Assembly: GCF_963924675.1 (NCBI RefSeq) | Contig: NC_089236.1 | Location: 28,977,319 to 29,041,318 of the forward strand | Direction: 5' to 3' | Source of the DNA: Phocoena phocoena | Lineage: Eukaryota > Chordata > Mammalia > Artiodactyla > Phocoenidae | Length of the DNA: 64,000 bases | Shown: in pieces, positions 22,629 to 34,620 of the stretch | How positions within the stretch are numbered: the first letter of the stretch is position 1 | Layout: the number at the start of each line of letters is the position of its first letter | The notes under the pieces: model-generated | Seen by the model: only the letters and a program-made list of their open reading frames with translations | Told to the model about the DNA's origin: nothing | The model's database searches: none | Position numbers and translations under genes: made by a program

Positions 22629-23522
22629 ATGAGAAGACAGAAAAACACACAGCAGATGAAGGAGTAAGATAAAAACCCACCAGACCTAACAAATGAAGAG
22701 GAAATAGGCAATCTACCTGAAAAAGAATTCAAAATAATGATAGTAAGGATGATCCGAAATCTTGGAAGTAGAATGGACAAAATGCAAGAAACAGTTAACA
22801 AGGACCTAGAAGAAATAAAGATGAAACAAGCAACGATGAACAACACAATAAATGAAATTAAAAGTACTCTAGATAGGATCAATAGCAGAATAACTGAGGC
22901 AGAAGAACGGATAAGTGACCTGGAAGATAAAGTAGTAGAAATAACTACTGCAGAGCAGAATAAAGAAAAAAGAATGAAAAGAACTGAGGACAGTCTCAGA
23001 GACCTCTGGGACAACATTAAATGCACCAACATTCGAATTATAGGGGTTCCAGAAGAAGAAGAAAAAAAGAAAGGGACTGAGAAAATGTTTGAAGAGATTA
23101 TAGTTGAAAACTTCCCTAATATGGGAAAGGAAATAGTTAATCAAGTCCAGGAAGCACAGAGAGTCCCATACAGGATAAATACAAGGAGAAATACACCAAG
23201 ACACATATTAATCAAACTGTCAAAAATTAAATACAAAGAAAGCATATTAAAAGCAACAACGGAAAAACAACAAATAACACACAAGGGAATCCCCATAAGG
23301 TTAACAGCTGATCTCTCAGCAGAAACCCTACAAGCCAGAAGGGAGTGGCAGGACATACTGAAAGTGATGAAGGAGAAAAACCTGCAACCAAGACTACTCT
23401 ACCCAGCAAGGATCTCATTCAGATTTGATGGAGAAATTAAAACCTTTACAGACAAGCAAAAGCTTTAAGAGTTCAGCACCACCAAACCAGCTTTACAACA
23501 AATGCTAAAGGAACTTCTCTAG
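22629..23522 (+). pseudogene. L1-B ORF1, nearly intact (two premature stops)
   Basis: 298 codons, the same length as L1-C ORF1, with an undisturbed reading frame. Order: N-terminal basic/acidic segment, coiled coil (about codons 50-110, with KMQETVNKDLEEIKMKQ and ITEAEERISDLEDKVV), RNA-recognition motif (NIKCTNIRIIGVPEEE), and C-terminal domain (RHILIKLSKIKYKE, SAETLQARREW, RLLYPARISFRFDGE). Lesions are TAA at 22665-22667 (codon 13, CAA in relatives) and TAA at 23466-23468, 18 codons before the normal TAG. An internal start at 22737 would give a 243-residue protein that keeps most of the coiled coil and both RNA-binding domains. Whether it is made is unknown. Confidence 0.93.
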
Positions 23523-23580
23523 ACAAGAAACACAAGAGAAGGAAACGACCTATAATAACGAACCCAAAACAATATAGAAA

Positions 23581-26500
23581 ATGGGAATAGGAACATACAT
23601 ATCGATAATTATCTTAAATGTAGATGGACTAAATGCTCCCACCAAAAGACACAGATTGGCTGAATGGATACAAAAACAAGACCCTTATATATGCTGTCTA
23701 CAAGAGACCCACTTCAGACCTAGAGACACATACAGACTGAAAGTAAGGGGATGGAAAAAGATATTCCATGCAAATGGAAACCAAAAGAAAGCTGGAGTAG
23801 CAATTCTCATATCAGACAAAATAGACTTTAAAATAAGGACTATTAAAAGGGACAAAGAAGGACACTACATAATGATCAAGGGATCGATCCAAGAAGAAGA
23901 TATAACAATTGTAAATATTTATGCACCCAACATAGGAGCACCTCAATACATAAGGCAAATACTAACAGCCATAAAAGGGGAGATCGACAGTAACACATTC
24001 ATAGTAGGGGACTTTAACACCCCACTTTCACCCATGGACAGATCATCCAAAATGAAAATAAATAAGGAAACAGAAGCTTTAAATGATACATTAAACAAGA
24101 TGGACTTAATTGATATTTATAGGACACTCCATCCAAAAACAACAGAATACACATATTTCTCAAGTGCTCATGGAACATTCTCCAGGACAGATCATATCTT
24201 GGGTCACAAATCAAGCCTTGGTAAATTTAAGAAAACTGAAATTGTATCAAGTAACTTTTCTGACCACAATGCCATGAGACTAGATATCAATTACAGCAAA
24301 AGATCTGTAAAAAATGCAAACACACGGAGGTTAAACAATACACTACTTAATAATGAAGTGATCATTGAAGAAATCAATGAGGAAATCAAAAAATACCTAG
24401 AAACAAATGACAATGAAGACACAACGACCCAAAACCTATGGGATGCAGCAAAAGCATTTCTAAGGGGGAAGTTTATAGCAATACAAGCCCACCTTAAGAA
24501 ACAGGAAACATCTCGAATAAACAACCTAACCATGCACCTCAAGCAATAAGAGAAAGAAGAACAAAGAAACCCCAAAGCTAGCAGAAGGAAAGAAATCATA
24601 AAAATCAGATCAGAAATAAATGAAAAAGAAATGAAGGAAATGATAGCAAAGATCAATAAAACTAAAAGCTGGTTCTTTGAGAAGATAAACAAAATAGATA
24701 AACCACTAGCCAGACTCATCAAGAAAAAAGGGGAGAAGACTTAAATCAATAGAATTAGAAATGAAAAAGGAGAAGTAACAACTGACACTGCAGAAATAAA
24801 AAAAAATCATGAGAGATTACTACAGGCAACTCTATGCCAATAAAATGGACAATCTGGAAGAAATGGACAAATTCTTAGAAATGCACACTCTGCCAAGACT
24901 GAATCAGGAAGAAATAGAAAATATGAACAGACCAATCACAAGCACTGAAATTGAAACTGTGATTAAAAATCTTCCAATAAACAAAAGCCCAGGACCAGAC
25001 GGCTTCACAGGTGAATTCTATCAAACGTTTAGAGAAGAGCTCACACCTATCCTTCTCAAACTCTTCCAAAATATAGCAGAGGGAGGAACACTCCCAAATT
25101 CCTTCTACGAGGCCACCATCACCTTGATACCAAAACCAGACAAGGATGTCACAAAGAAAGAAAACTACAGGCCAATATCACTGATGAACATAGATGCAAA
25201 AATTCTCAACAAAATACTAGCAAACAGAATCCAACAGCACATTAAAAGGATCATACACCATGATCAAGTGGGGTTCATTCCAGGAATGCAAGGATTCTTC
25301 AATATATGCAAATCTATCAATGTGATACACCATATTAACAAATTGAAGGAGAAAAACCATATGATCATCTCAATAGATGCAGAAAAAGCTTTCGACAAAA
25401 TTCAACACCCATTTATGATAAAAACCCTGCAGAAAGTAGGCATAGAGGGAACTTTCCTCAAAATAATAAAGGCCATATAGGACAAGCCCACAGAAAACAT
25501 CATCCTCAATGGTGAAAAACTGAAAGCATTTCCACTAAGATCAGGAACAAGACAAGGTTGCCCACTCTCACCACTCTTATTCAACATAGTTTGGGAAGTT
25601 TTAGCCACAGCAATCAGAGAAGAAAAGGAAGTAAAAGGACTCCAAATCGGAAAAGAAGAAGTAAAGCTGTCACTGTTTGCAGATGACATGATACTATACA
25701 TAGAGAATCCTAAAGATGCTACCAGAAAACTACTAGAGCTAATCAATGAATTTGGTAAAGTAGCAGGATACAAAATTAATGCACAGAAATCTCTGGCATT
25801 CCTATATACTAATGATGAAAAATCTGAAAGTGAAATCAAGAAAACACTCCCATTTACCATTGCAACAAAAGGAATAAAATATCTAGGAATAAACCTACCT
25901 AAGGAGACGAAAGACCTGTATGCAGAAAATTATAAGACACTGATGAAAGAAATTAAAGATGATACAAATAGATGGAGAGATATACCATATTCTTGGATGG
26001 GAAGAATCAACATTGTGAAAATGATTCTACTACCCAAAGCAATCTATAGATTCAATGCAATCCCTATCAAACTACCCCTGGCATTTTTCACAGAACTAGA
26101 ACAAAAAATTTCGCAATTTGTACGGAAACACAAAAGACCCCGAATAGCCAAAGCAATCTTCAGAACGAAAAAAGGAGCTGGAGGAATCAGGCTCCCTGAC
26201 TTCAGACTATACTACAAAGCAACCGTAATCAAGACAGTATGGTACTGGCACAGAAACAGAAGGATAGATCTGTGGAACAGGATAGAAAGCCCAGAGATAA
26301 ACCCACACACATATGGACACCTTATCTTTGATAAAGGAGGCAAGAATGTACAGTGGAGAAAGGACAGCCTCTTCAATCAATGGTGCTGGGAAAACTGGAC
26401 AGGTACATGTAAAATTATGAGATTAGACCACTCCCTAACACCATACACAAAAATAAGCTCAAAATGGATTAAAGACCTAAATGTAAGGCCAGAAACTATC

Positions 26501-27400
26501 AAACTCTTAGAGGAAAACCTAGGCAGAACGCTCTATGACAGAAATCACAGCAAGATCCTTTCTGACCCACCTCCTAGAGTAATGGAAATAAAAACAAAAA
26601 TAAACAAATGGGACCTAATGAAACTTCAAAGCTTTTGCACAGCAAAGGAAACCATAATCAAGACCAAAAGACAACCCTCAGAATGGGAGAAAACATTTGC
26701 AAATGAAGCAACTGACAAAGGATTAATCTCCAAAATTTACAAGCAGCTCATGCAGCTCAATAACAAAAAAACAAACAAGCTCATCCAAAAATGGGCAGAA
26801 GACCTAAATAGACATTTCTCCACAGAAGATATACAGAATGCCAACAAACACATGAAAGAATGCTCAACATCATTAATCATTAGAGAAATGCAAATCAAAA
26901 CTACAATGAGATATCATCTCACAGCAGTCAGAATGGTCATCATCAAAAAATCTAGAAACAATAAATGCTGGAGAGGGTGTGGAGAAAAGGGAACACTCTT
27001 ACACTACTGGTGGGAATGTGAATTGGTTCAGCCACTATGGAGAACAGTATGGAGGTTCCTTAAAAAACTACAAGTAGAATTACCTTATGACCCAGCAATC
27101 CCACTACTGGGCATATACCCTGAGAATACCAAAATTCAAAAAGAGTCATGTACCAAAATGTTCATTGCAGCTCTATTTACAATAGCCCGGAGATGGAAAC
27201 AACCTAAGCACCCATCATCGGATGAATGGATAAAGAAGATGTGGCACATATACACAATGGAATATTACTCAGCCTTAAAAAGAAATGAAATTGAGCTATT
27301 TGTAATGAGATGGATAGACCTAGAGTCTGTCATACAGAGTGAAGTAAGTCAGAAAGAAAAAGACAAATACCGTATGCTAACACATATATATGGAATTTAA
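23581..27400 (+). pseudogene. L1-B ORF2 (endonuclease-reverse transcriptase), four lesions
   Basis: About 1273 codons, normal L1 ORF2 length. The endonuclease (residues 1 to about 240) retains LNVDGLN (N13), QETH (E42), GDFN (D144, N146) and SDHN (about 228). The RT shows [48 protein letters not shown] and the catalytic FADDM at 25676-25690. The C-terminal cysteine motif [18 protein letters not shown] lies at about 26966-27019. Lesions are TAA 24547-24549, TAA 24742-24744, one extra A in the run at 24799-24807 (frame 1 to frame 2) and TAG 25478-25480. Catalytic residues are all present, but no single product could contain both domains. Confidence 0.94.
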
Positions 27401-27778
27401 GGGGAAAAAATGTCATGAAGAACCTAGGGGTAAGACAGGAATAAAGACGCAGACCTACTGGAGAACGGACTTGAGGATATGGGGAGGGGGAAGGGTGAGT
27501 TTTGACAGGGCGAGAGAGAGTCATGGACATATACACACTAGCAAACGTAGTAAGGTAGATAGCTAGGGGGAAGCAGCCGCAAGGCACAGGGATATTAGCT
27601 CGGTGCTTTGTGACAGCCTGGAGGGGTGGGATGGGGAGAGTGGGAGGGAGGGAGACGCAAGAGGGAAGACATATGGGAACATATGTATATGTATAACTGA
27701 TTCACTTTGTTATAAAGCAGAAACTAACACACCATTGTAAAGCAATTATACCCCAATAAAGATGTTTAAATATATATA
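27401..27778 (+). other. L1-B 3' UTR and polyadenylation signal
   Basis: Follows the ORF2 stop. It includes a G-rich segment (ggatatggggagggggaagg, gagggagggagacgcaag), typical of L1 3' UTRs and able to form quadruplexes. The terminal block is ctgattcactttgttataaa, then aataaa at 27755-27760. The tail is short and A/T-mixed rather than a long poly(A). Confidence 0.85.
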
Positions 27779-27790
27779 TATATGCAAATC

Positions 27791-29453
27791 AATCAATGTG
27801 ATACACCATATTAACAAATTGAAGGAGAAAAACCATATGATCACCTCAATAGATGCAGAGAAAGCTTTTGACAATATTCAACACACATTTATGATAAAAG
27901 CCCTGCAGAAAGTAGGCATGGAGGGAACTTTCCTCAACATAATAAAGGCCATATATGACAAGCTCACAGGCAACATCATCCTCAATGGTGAAAAGATGAA
28001 AGCATTTCCACTAAGATCAGGAACAAGACAAGGTTGTCCACTCTCACCACTCTTATTCACCATAGTTTTGGAAGTATTAGCCACAGCCATCAGAGAAGAA
28101 AAGGAAATAAAAAGAATCCATATTCAATGCAATCCCTAACAAAAAACCACTGGCAGTTTTCACAGAACTAGAACAAAAAATTTCACAATTTGTATGGAAA
28201 CATAAAAGACCCCAAATAGTGAAAGCAATCTTGAGAACGAAAAACGGAGCTGGAGGAATCAGGCTCCCTGACTTCAGACTATACTACAAAGCTACAGTAA
28301 TCAAGACAGTATGGTACTGCCACAGAAACAGAAAGGTAGATCAGTGGAACAGGATAGAAAGCCCAGAGATAAACCCACGCACATATGGTCAACTTATCTT
28401 TGATAAAGGAGTCAGGAATGTACAGTGGAGAAAAGACAGCCTCTTCAATAAGTGATGCTGGGACAATTGGACAGGTACATGTAAAAGTATTAGATTAGAT
28501 AACTCCCTAACACCCTACACAAAAATAAGCCCAAAATGGATGAAGGCCAGAAACTATCAAACTCCTAGAGGAAAACATAGGCAGAACACTCTATGACATA
28601 AATCACAGCAAGATCCTTTTTGACCCAGCTCCTAGAGAAATGGAAATAAAAACCAAAATAAACAAATGGGATCTGATGAAGCTTCAAAACTTTTGCACAG
28701 CAAAGGAAACCATAAACAAGACCAAAAGACAACCCTTAGAATGGGAGAAAATATTTGAAAATTAAGCAACTGACAAAGGATTTACCTCCAAAATTTATAA
28801 GCAGCTCATGCAGCTCAGTAACAAAATAACAAACAACCCAATCCCAAAATGGGCAGAAAACCTAAACAGACATTTCTACAAAGAAGATATACACACTGCC
28901 AACAAACACATGAAAGAATGCTCAACATCACTAATGATTAAAGAAATGCAAATCAAAACTACAAGGAGAGCTTCTCTCACACCAATCAGAATGGCCATCA
29001 TCCAAAAATCTAGAAACAATAAATGCTGGAGAGGGTGTGGAGAAAAGGGAACACTCTTGCACTGTTCATGAGAATGTAAATTGATACAGCCACTGTAGAG
29101 AACAGTATGGAGGTTCCTTAAAAGACTAAAAATAGAACTACCATATGACCCAGCAATCCCACTACTGTGCGTATACTCTGAGAAACCCATAATTCAAAGA
29201 GTCATGTACCAAAATGTTCATTGCAGCTCTATTTACAATAGCCCGGAGATGGAAACAACCTAAGTGTCCATCATCAGATGAATGGATAAAGAAGATGTGG
29301 CACATATATGCAATGGAATATTACTCAGCCATAAAAAGAAACGAAATCGAGTTGTTTGTAATGAGGTGGATAGACTTAGAGTCTGTCATACAGAGTGAAG
29401 TCAGAAAGAGAAAGACAAATACCGTATGCTAACACATATACATGGAATTTTAG
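27791..29453 (+). pseudogene. L1-A ORF2 pseudogene, 3' part
   Basis: Resumes inside the RT domain ([41 protein letters not shown]). At about 28125 roughly 0.4 kb is missing compared with L1-B, joining codons after AIREEKEIK to a segment reading FNAIPIK in L1-B. This removes the catalytic FADD motif. After that, [21 protein letters not shown], the cysteine motif ([15 protein letters not shown], then a stop) and the C-terminal block [24 protein letters not shown] are readable in pieces. The family stop corresponds to about 29451. Clearly non-functional. Confidence 0.92.
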
Positions 29454-29723
29454 AAAACAAAATATCATGAAGAACCTAGGGGTAAGACATGAATTAATAC
29501 ACAGACCTACTAGAGAATGGACTTTAGGATATGGGGAGGGGAAAAGGTGAGCTGTAACAAAGCAAGAGAGAGGCATGGACATATATACACTACCAAATGT
29601 AAGGTAAATTGCAGCCGCATAGCACAGGGAGATCAGCTCGGTGCTTTGTGACCGCCTGGATGGGTGGGATATGGAGGGTGGGAGGGAGGGAGACACAAGA
29701 GGGTGGACATATGGGAACATATG

Positions 29724-29729
<6 letters not shown>

Positions 29730-29795
<66 letters not shown>
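29730..29795. repeat. (AT)n microsatellite inside L1-A 3' UTR
   Basis: About 33 AT units lie between gtatgtgt and aactgattcactttg. L1-B, L1-C and L1-D have only a few alternating bases at this place. Confidence 0.97.
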
Positions 29796-29796
<1 letters not shown>

Positions 29797-29896
29797 CTGA
29801 TTCACTTTGTTATAAAGCAGAAACTAACACACCGTTGTAAAGCAATTATACTCCAATAAAGATGTAAAACAAAAAAACCCAGAAAACTTGTTTGGG

Positions 29897-31352
29897 AATA
29901 GAAGCACTATATAAAAAGAAGTCTGTGCTACACCCTGGCTTCTGACAGGTTATTTTAAGCAACATAATGCTAAAACAAAGACATTTTATATTACATTCAG
30001 TAGCATTTGTCATCTTAAATGTAGAAGATAATGAAGAGGAATGCCTTACTATGCTCAGCAAGTATTGAACTGCTACAATTTCTTCCCAGGCACACACACA
30101 CACACACACATTAACATGTGCCTTAGTACACATAAGCACAAGTAATCTTCCCAGAAAATTCAATGTTGTATGTGGCTTGGTAAAACCAGAAGCACGAAGA
30201 GTCAGGACATAAGGAACATCTCAAGAAGTTGTAAAAGTAAACTAGTAGAAAACTCAGCAGGTAAATGTGAAAGACAACTGTTAAAACAAATGATTCATAG
30301 GAAAATAGAAAAAGTTGGAACAAATCAACTGGAAATAAGCTCCAGATGAAATAATAATCTATAAGCACACAAGATATGCTGGACAAGCCTTTATTTCTAC
30401 ACGTGTACTGGAGAAAATTGCCTTTAAGCTTCCGTTTTTAATCTGTTTCTCTCCCTGACTCCAAACTTTTTTTTCCGTTTGACTGAATAAAAGTCTTACT
30501 GCAACGAAAGATCACAGCAAGCATTTATCTAAGAAAACAGAGCAACAATAACAAAAATTTTGAACCTCTCTTCTCAAGGAGGTTTTCTTACTTATATTGG
30601 ATAATATACCAACTGAACTTCACAAGGTGGGGAGAATGGGAAAGAATCAATATGCCTCTTGTAACTTTTCAAAATATTGTTGACTGTTTACACTGGGCAG
30701 ATAATCTGACAGTGGGATAAAAGACTCATATGACAGTATTATTTCATGTGTTCTTCACAATGATTAAAATTACAATCATATAAATAGAAGTTAAATGTTG
30801 TCAATTAAATTTTGAATAGAATACAACACAGTAAATGTTTTAAACCTTTCTGTAGTCAATTTTATTAGAAATTATCCTGAAAAATGTAAATGTACATTTA
30901 AATATTTTATATTTCTGATACACTCAAAGAGGAATAAGTTTTGTCTTACAAATAAAAATCCTGATGAAAATCTTCCTTTCCTCTTGTTTCAACATATAAA
31001 TAAATATTACATGTAATATAATTGATTTTTTATGTAGTGTGAGATATTTTTATAATACAGATTAACTGTATCTTTATTCAAGATATTTATCTACATGATC
31101 AGAAAAGCTATGTGATTCAGCATTAATATTTTGAAATTTTAAAATTAATATCATCAAACGCCTACAAATTCAAATATTTTGTAATGTACAGGATTTATTA
31201 TAATATGTTACTATCTGAATTAGTGTGAATTCTACATGCACAAACACAATAGAGAACAATCAAAATATATATAAAATTTCAAATTAAACATGGCAATTGA
31301 GTTGAATTAAATAGGTGGCTAAATAACAGCACTTCTATAAGGGACTAAAAAT
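29897..31352. other. AT-rich intergenic sequence, no gene seen
   Basis: Contains a (CA)10 run at 30091-30110 and otherwise A/T-rich sequence with no recognised repeat or coding frame. The short open frames (up to 105 codons, minus strand near 29846-30163) partly cover the L1-A tail and have no family signal. Confidence 0.55.
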
Positions 31353-31363
31353 GGGGAAAAAAG

Positions 31364-31579
31364 GGTCTTCCCTGGTGGTGCAGTTGTTGAGAGTATGCCT
31401 GCCGATGCAGGGGATACGGGTTCATGTCCCGGTCCGGGAAGATCCCACATGCCGCGGAGTGGTTGGACCCGTGAGCCATGACCGCTAAGCCTGCGTGTCC
31501 AGAGCCTGTGCTCCACAACAGGAGAGGCCACAACAGTGAGAGGCTTGCATACCAAAAAAAAAAAAAAAAAAAAAAATAG
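31364..31579 (+). mobile_element. Short CHR-type SINE with target-site duplication
   Basis: About 215 bp: cttccctggtggtgcagttg, ctgccgatgcaggggatacg, box B gggttcatgtccc, gatcccacatgccgcggagt, gagcctgtgctccacaacag and a 24-base poly(A). Flanked by ggggaaaaaag at 31353-31363 and 31580-31590. Retains several CpG sites and is close to the copy at 51774, so it is relatively young. Confidence 0.94.
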
Positions 31580-31609
31580 GGGGAAAAAAGCTCTTTTCCA
31601 TTTATGTAA

Positions 31610-31838
31610 TTTTTTAAATTGATTTTTATTGGAGTATAGATGATTTACAATGTTGTGTTAGTTTCTGCTGTAAAGTGAATCAGTTATACACATGCATATA
31701 TCTACTCTTTTTTAGATTCTTTTTCCATATAGGTAATTACAGAATACTGAGTAATTTCCTGTGCTATACAGTAGGTTCTTCTTAGTTATCTATTTTATAC
31801 ATAGTAGTGTGTATATATCAATCCCAGTCTCCCAATTA
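31610..31838 (-). mobile_element. L1 3' end fragment, antisense
   Basis: Antisense L1 3' UTR: aattgatttttattggagta, acaatgttgtgttagtttct, gtgaatcagttatacacatg, then acagtaggttcttcttagtt and catagtagtgtgtatatatc. Its 3' UTR differs from that of L1-A to L1-D beyond the terminal 80 bases, so it represents another, older ruminant/cetacean-type L1 subfamily. No coding sequence. Confidence 0.8.
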
Positions 31839-34515
31839 AAGATAAATATTTCGCTGTTTATTATTCTAAGAAAATAAGTCAGTGGAATGGCTTTAGGGAA
31901 AGCCTTACTACTGACACAAGTTAAATTAAAATTACCCTTTACATAATACACATGGCAAGATGTTTCCGGGTTGCATGGAAAGAAAAATTGCCTCTTCTTT
32001 CTTCATCATTTTCTAAGATTGTCTTAGTTGTTTCAAGTTCCTCAGTTTTTGTCATTAAACACTCCTCTTTTTATCTCTATCTTAACAACCTCCAGTATTC
32101 ATGTCTTAGAGATTTTCATATCTTCATATTAGTAGTACTTGAAAACTTTTAAAAAATAGTAAGATATTTTGTACAGTCTTATGTTTTCACTCTGTTGTCT
32201 GAAAAAAGAATTTATTTTCTGTTAGACAATTGATAAAAAAAACTCTTTTATTAAAAAATATTATTTGAAGTCTATCAAGTTTTCTATACTCATTAGAATT
32301 ATCTAGATTAATAGATCTCTCTGAAGTTTTGGGTGTTATACACACAAGATCATGAACTTAACAAGGAGAGCATAATGAATTACTGCCTGTATTAGTGCTT
32401 GAAAATTTCCCCTCTCTCAACCATCCAGCTAAATAACTATTAAAGAATGTTTCCCCATAATCTTAAATGTCTCTCATCCTACATTCTTGTAAAGACAATT
32501 AGCAGAGCATAAACTCATATGTCTGTACTGTATGTATGTGATAAAGAACTGGAATATACTTGCTATAACCTGGAAATTGTGGCCCCAAACAATATTCTGG
32601 GAAAGAAACAAAAAATGAATATCCCAGAAGGAATACATTCTAGGAGTTATAGTTTTATCAATACCCCATTACTCACCATGGCAGAGATATATGTCAGGGT
32701 AGAAAACAGACCTGCAATTCATTACACCAATATTGGATACATATTATTAAACACTGAAAAGAGAACTCTGAGCTAGGTGTTTGAATTTGTCTTGCAGGAG
32801 TATATCTGAAAATGGAATTCCATTAGCACACTGGTGTGTTAACACAATAAAAGATAGCGAGGTATTTTCTCTGTTAAGAATCTCTGCTGAGAGATCACCC
32901 TTTCTTCAAGATTTAAAAAAAAAGTGTAAAAGAAAGAATATTTATAAACACAACACTGGGCTTATGAAAAAGTAAGGCTGAGGGGAGATAAAAAGAAGAA
33001 ATGGAATGTAGTATTAAAGACTAAGATAGACGTCGGAAAGCATATAACAGAGAAAATTATTTTTAAAATTTCTCATTTTATCAGGATGTAACCAATCACT
33101 TTGGTACCTTAGAAGTTTCATATTTCAAAAGCATTGCTTTCTTCTACTAAATCTTCATTATTTACTAATAGTCCTATCCTAAGCATATCACCTATTTTCT
33201 CTTTTCCTAACATATGATTTTTTTTATAGATTTTCCAAAACTAAAATAGTAAAACTGCCAAACACCTGTCACTTTTAAAAGTCGAGATTTATTTCATTTA
33301 ATACAAATGGTAAGAAGCTACAATAAGAAATCAATATTGGTAAGCAAATCATATAGCTCAGGGAGAAGCTTATGGATCATGTATTCTCCTATGTCAGGCA
33401 ACTATATTCCAGATTACAGGAAAAAAAATATAGATCATAATAGGATGCATTGGGGATAATTGTCATATGTTTGTATGTTCTTGGAATGCATTTTTCCTAT
33501 ACTAAATTTTTCACAGAATTAAATATAAAGCTGCCACTCACATTTGTTCAACAATAATTAGTCATCAGTCATTCTGAATGATGACAACACTGATTATTCA
33601 AGAGGTAGTATGGAGAGATGCCTGCAAGAAATATGTCTAGTGTGGGCTGTGAAATCTGGATTGCTTCATAAGAGAAGATGGATGCGACTGGGAATTAAGG
33701 TTTTATTTATCTTCAGTATGCAGAAAAAGAGACACATACCTCTTAAGCTTGTCTAAACTACTGAGTAGTCACCACATTATATTTCATGACAGAACTGTAG
33801 GCTTTTGATTATTTCATTAAATATAGCCATTAGGTTATTCCCTTGGCTAACCAAGGAAAAGTAGGCTCATGCAAAAGCTATTTTTTAGCATACATCGGTA
33901 AGATATACATTTGGAAAAACATCTCTGTGCTTACTACAGCAAAATATATTAAAAAATTCAAAAGGTGTAAGAAAATAAAGACTTAATTGAAAGAAATTTT
34001 ATAATATAAAGAAAAATTACACATTTTAATAACATTATTAATATTTTAAATCTCCATTGAAGAACAAATTTGTTTCAGTGTAAGCTCAAATAAGCAATAC
34101 ACAAACAAAAGAAACTCTCCTGATATCATAGGGACAGTAGCAATAAAACTAATGATGAATTAAATAATAGATATGAATATCAGAGGACAAATTTCTAAAT
34201 TACAGATAATTACCAGTTTTGAAAAAATAGACTGAAACATAAAGATCAATGAATATAATGTAGTTACTGTCATCATCATAATCATATCACCATCATATAT
34301 ATGAGAAAATGGTGTATATATATATATGTATAAAGGTATAGTCTAAACACAAAATTGTCCATATAAAGACACAATTATAAAGATAAAGCTAATGCCAAGA
34401 TAGATCCTAAATGATTTCTAATAAAAATATACATTTAAAAATCTAAAAATCACATGGACATAAAAAACTTACTTACAGAAGAGTAAGCCCCAGCTGGCTT
34501 CTGAACATTATGATA
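31839..34515. other. AT-rich intergenic sequence, no gene seen
   Basis: No mobile element of the young families and no coding frame that I can support. Open frames of 60-85 codons at 32519-32975 have no recognisable domains. Confidence 0.5.
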
Positions 34516-34518
34516 TTA

Positions 34519-34550
<32 letters not shown>

Positions 34551-34620
34551 CACACACACACGCATATATATATATACATATATATGTATGTCTATATACA
34601 TGTATATATGTGTATATATT
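34519..34620. repeat. (TG)n(TA)n(CA)n palindromic microsatellite
   Basis: A run of TG is followed directly by TA and then CA (34519-34561), so its two flanks are reverse complements of each other. The TA/TG-rich mixed sequence continues to about 34620. Directly visible; able to form a hairpin or cruciform, with alternating purine-pyrimidine character favouring Z-DNA. Confidence 0.95.

Larger units (their letters stand above)
20143..27778 (+). mobile_element. L1-B: complete LINE-1 inserted into L1-A
   Basis: A full-length element of about 7.6 kb, starting ggggggaccttgaaggtggc and ending after AATAAA (27755-27760) with a short A/T tail. It has a GC- and CpG-rich 5' UTR with a 38-bp tandem repeat, a 272-bp duplication and pyrimidine tracts, then ORF1 (22629-23522), a 58-bp spacer, ORF2 (23581-27400) and a 3' UTR of about 0.38 kb. 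It is flanked by the 12-bp duplication tatatgcaaatc. It must be younger than L1-A, which it splits. ORF1 has two nonsense codons with frame intact. ORF2 has three nonsense codons and one frameshift. It is the best-preserved copy in the window, but not active as read. Confidence 0.96.
27779..29882 (+). mobile_element. L1-A, 3' segment (rest of ORF2 and 3' UTR)
   Basis: Continues exactly where L1-A stopped at 20142, beginning with the right copy of the L1-B target duplication (27779-27790). It contains RT and C-terminal ORF2 sequence, a 3' UTR with a long (AT)n tract, AATAAA at 29855-29860 and a short A-rich tail. The L1-A target-site duplication (29883-29896) follows, matching 15666-15679. Confidence 0.95.

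Noticed and set aside
32519..32975. Two adjacent plus-strand open frames (85 and 64 codons) looking like a small gene
   Set aside because: They are in A/T-rich DNA with no signal, domain or splice structure, and I see no reason to join them.
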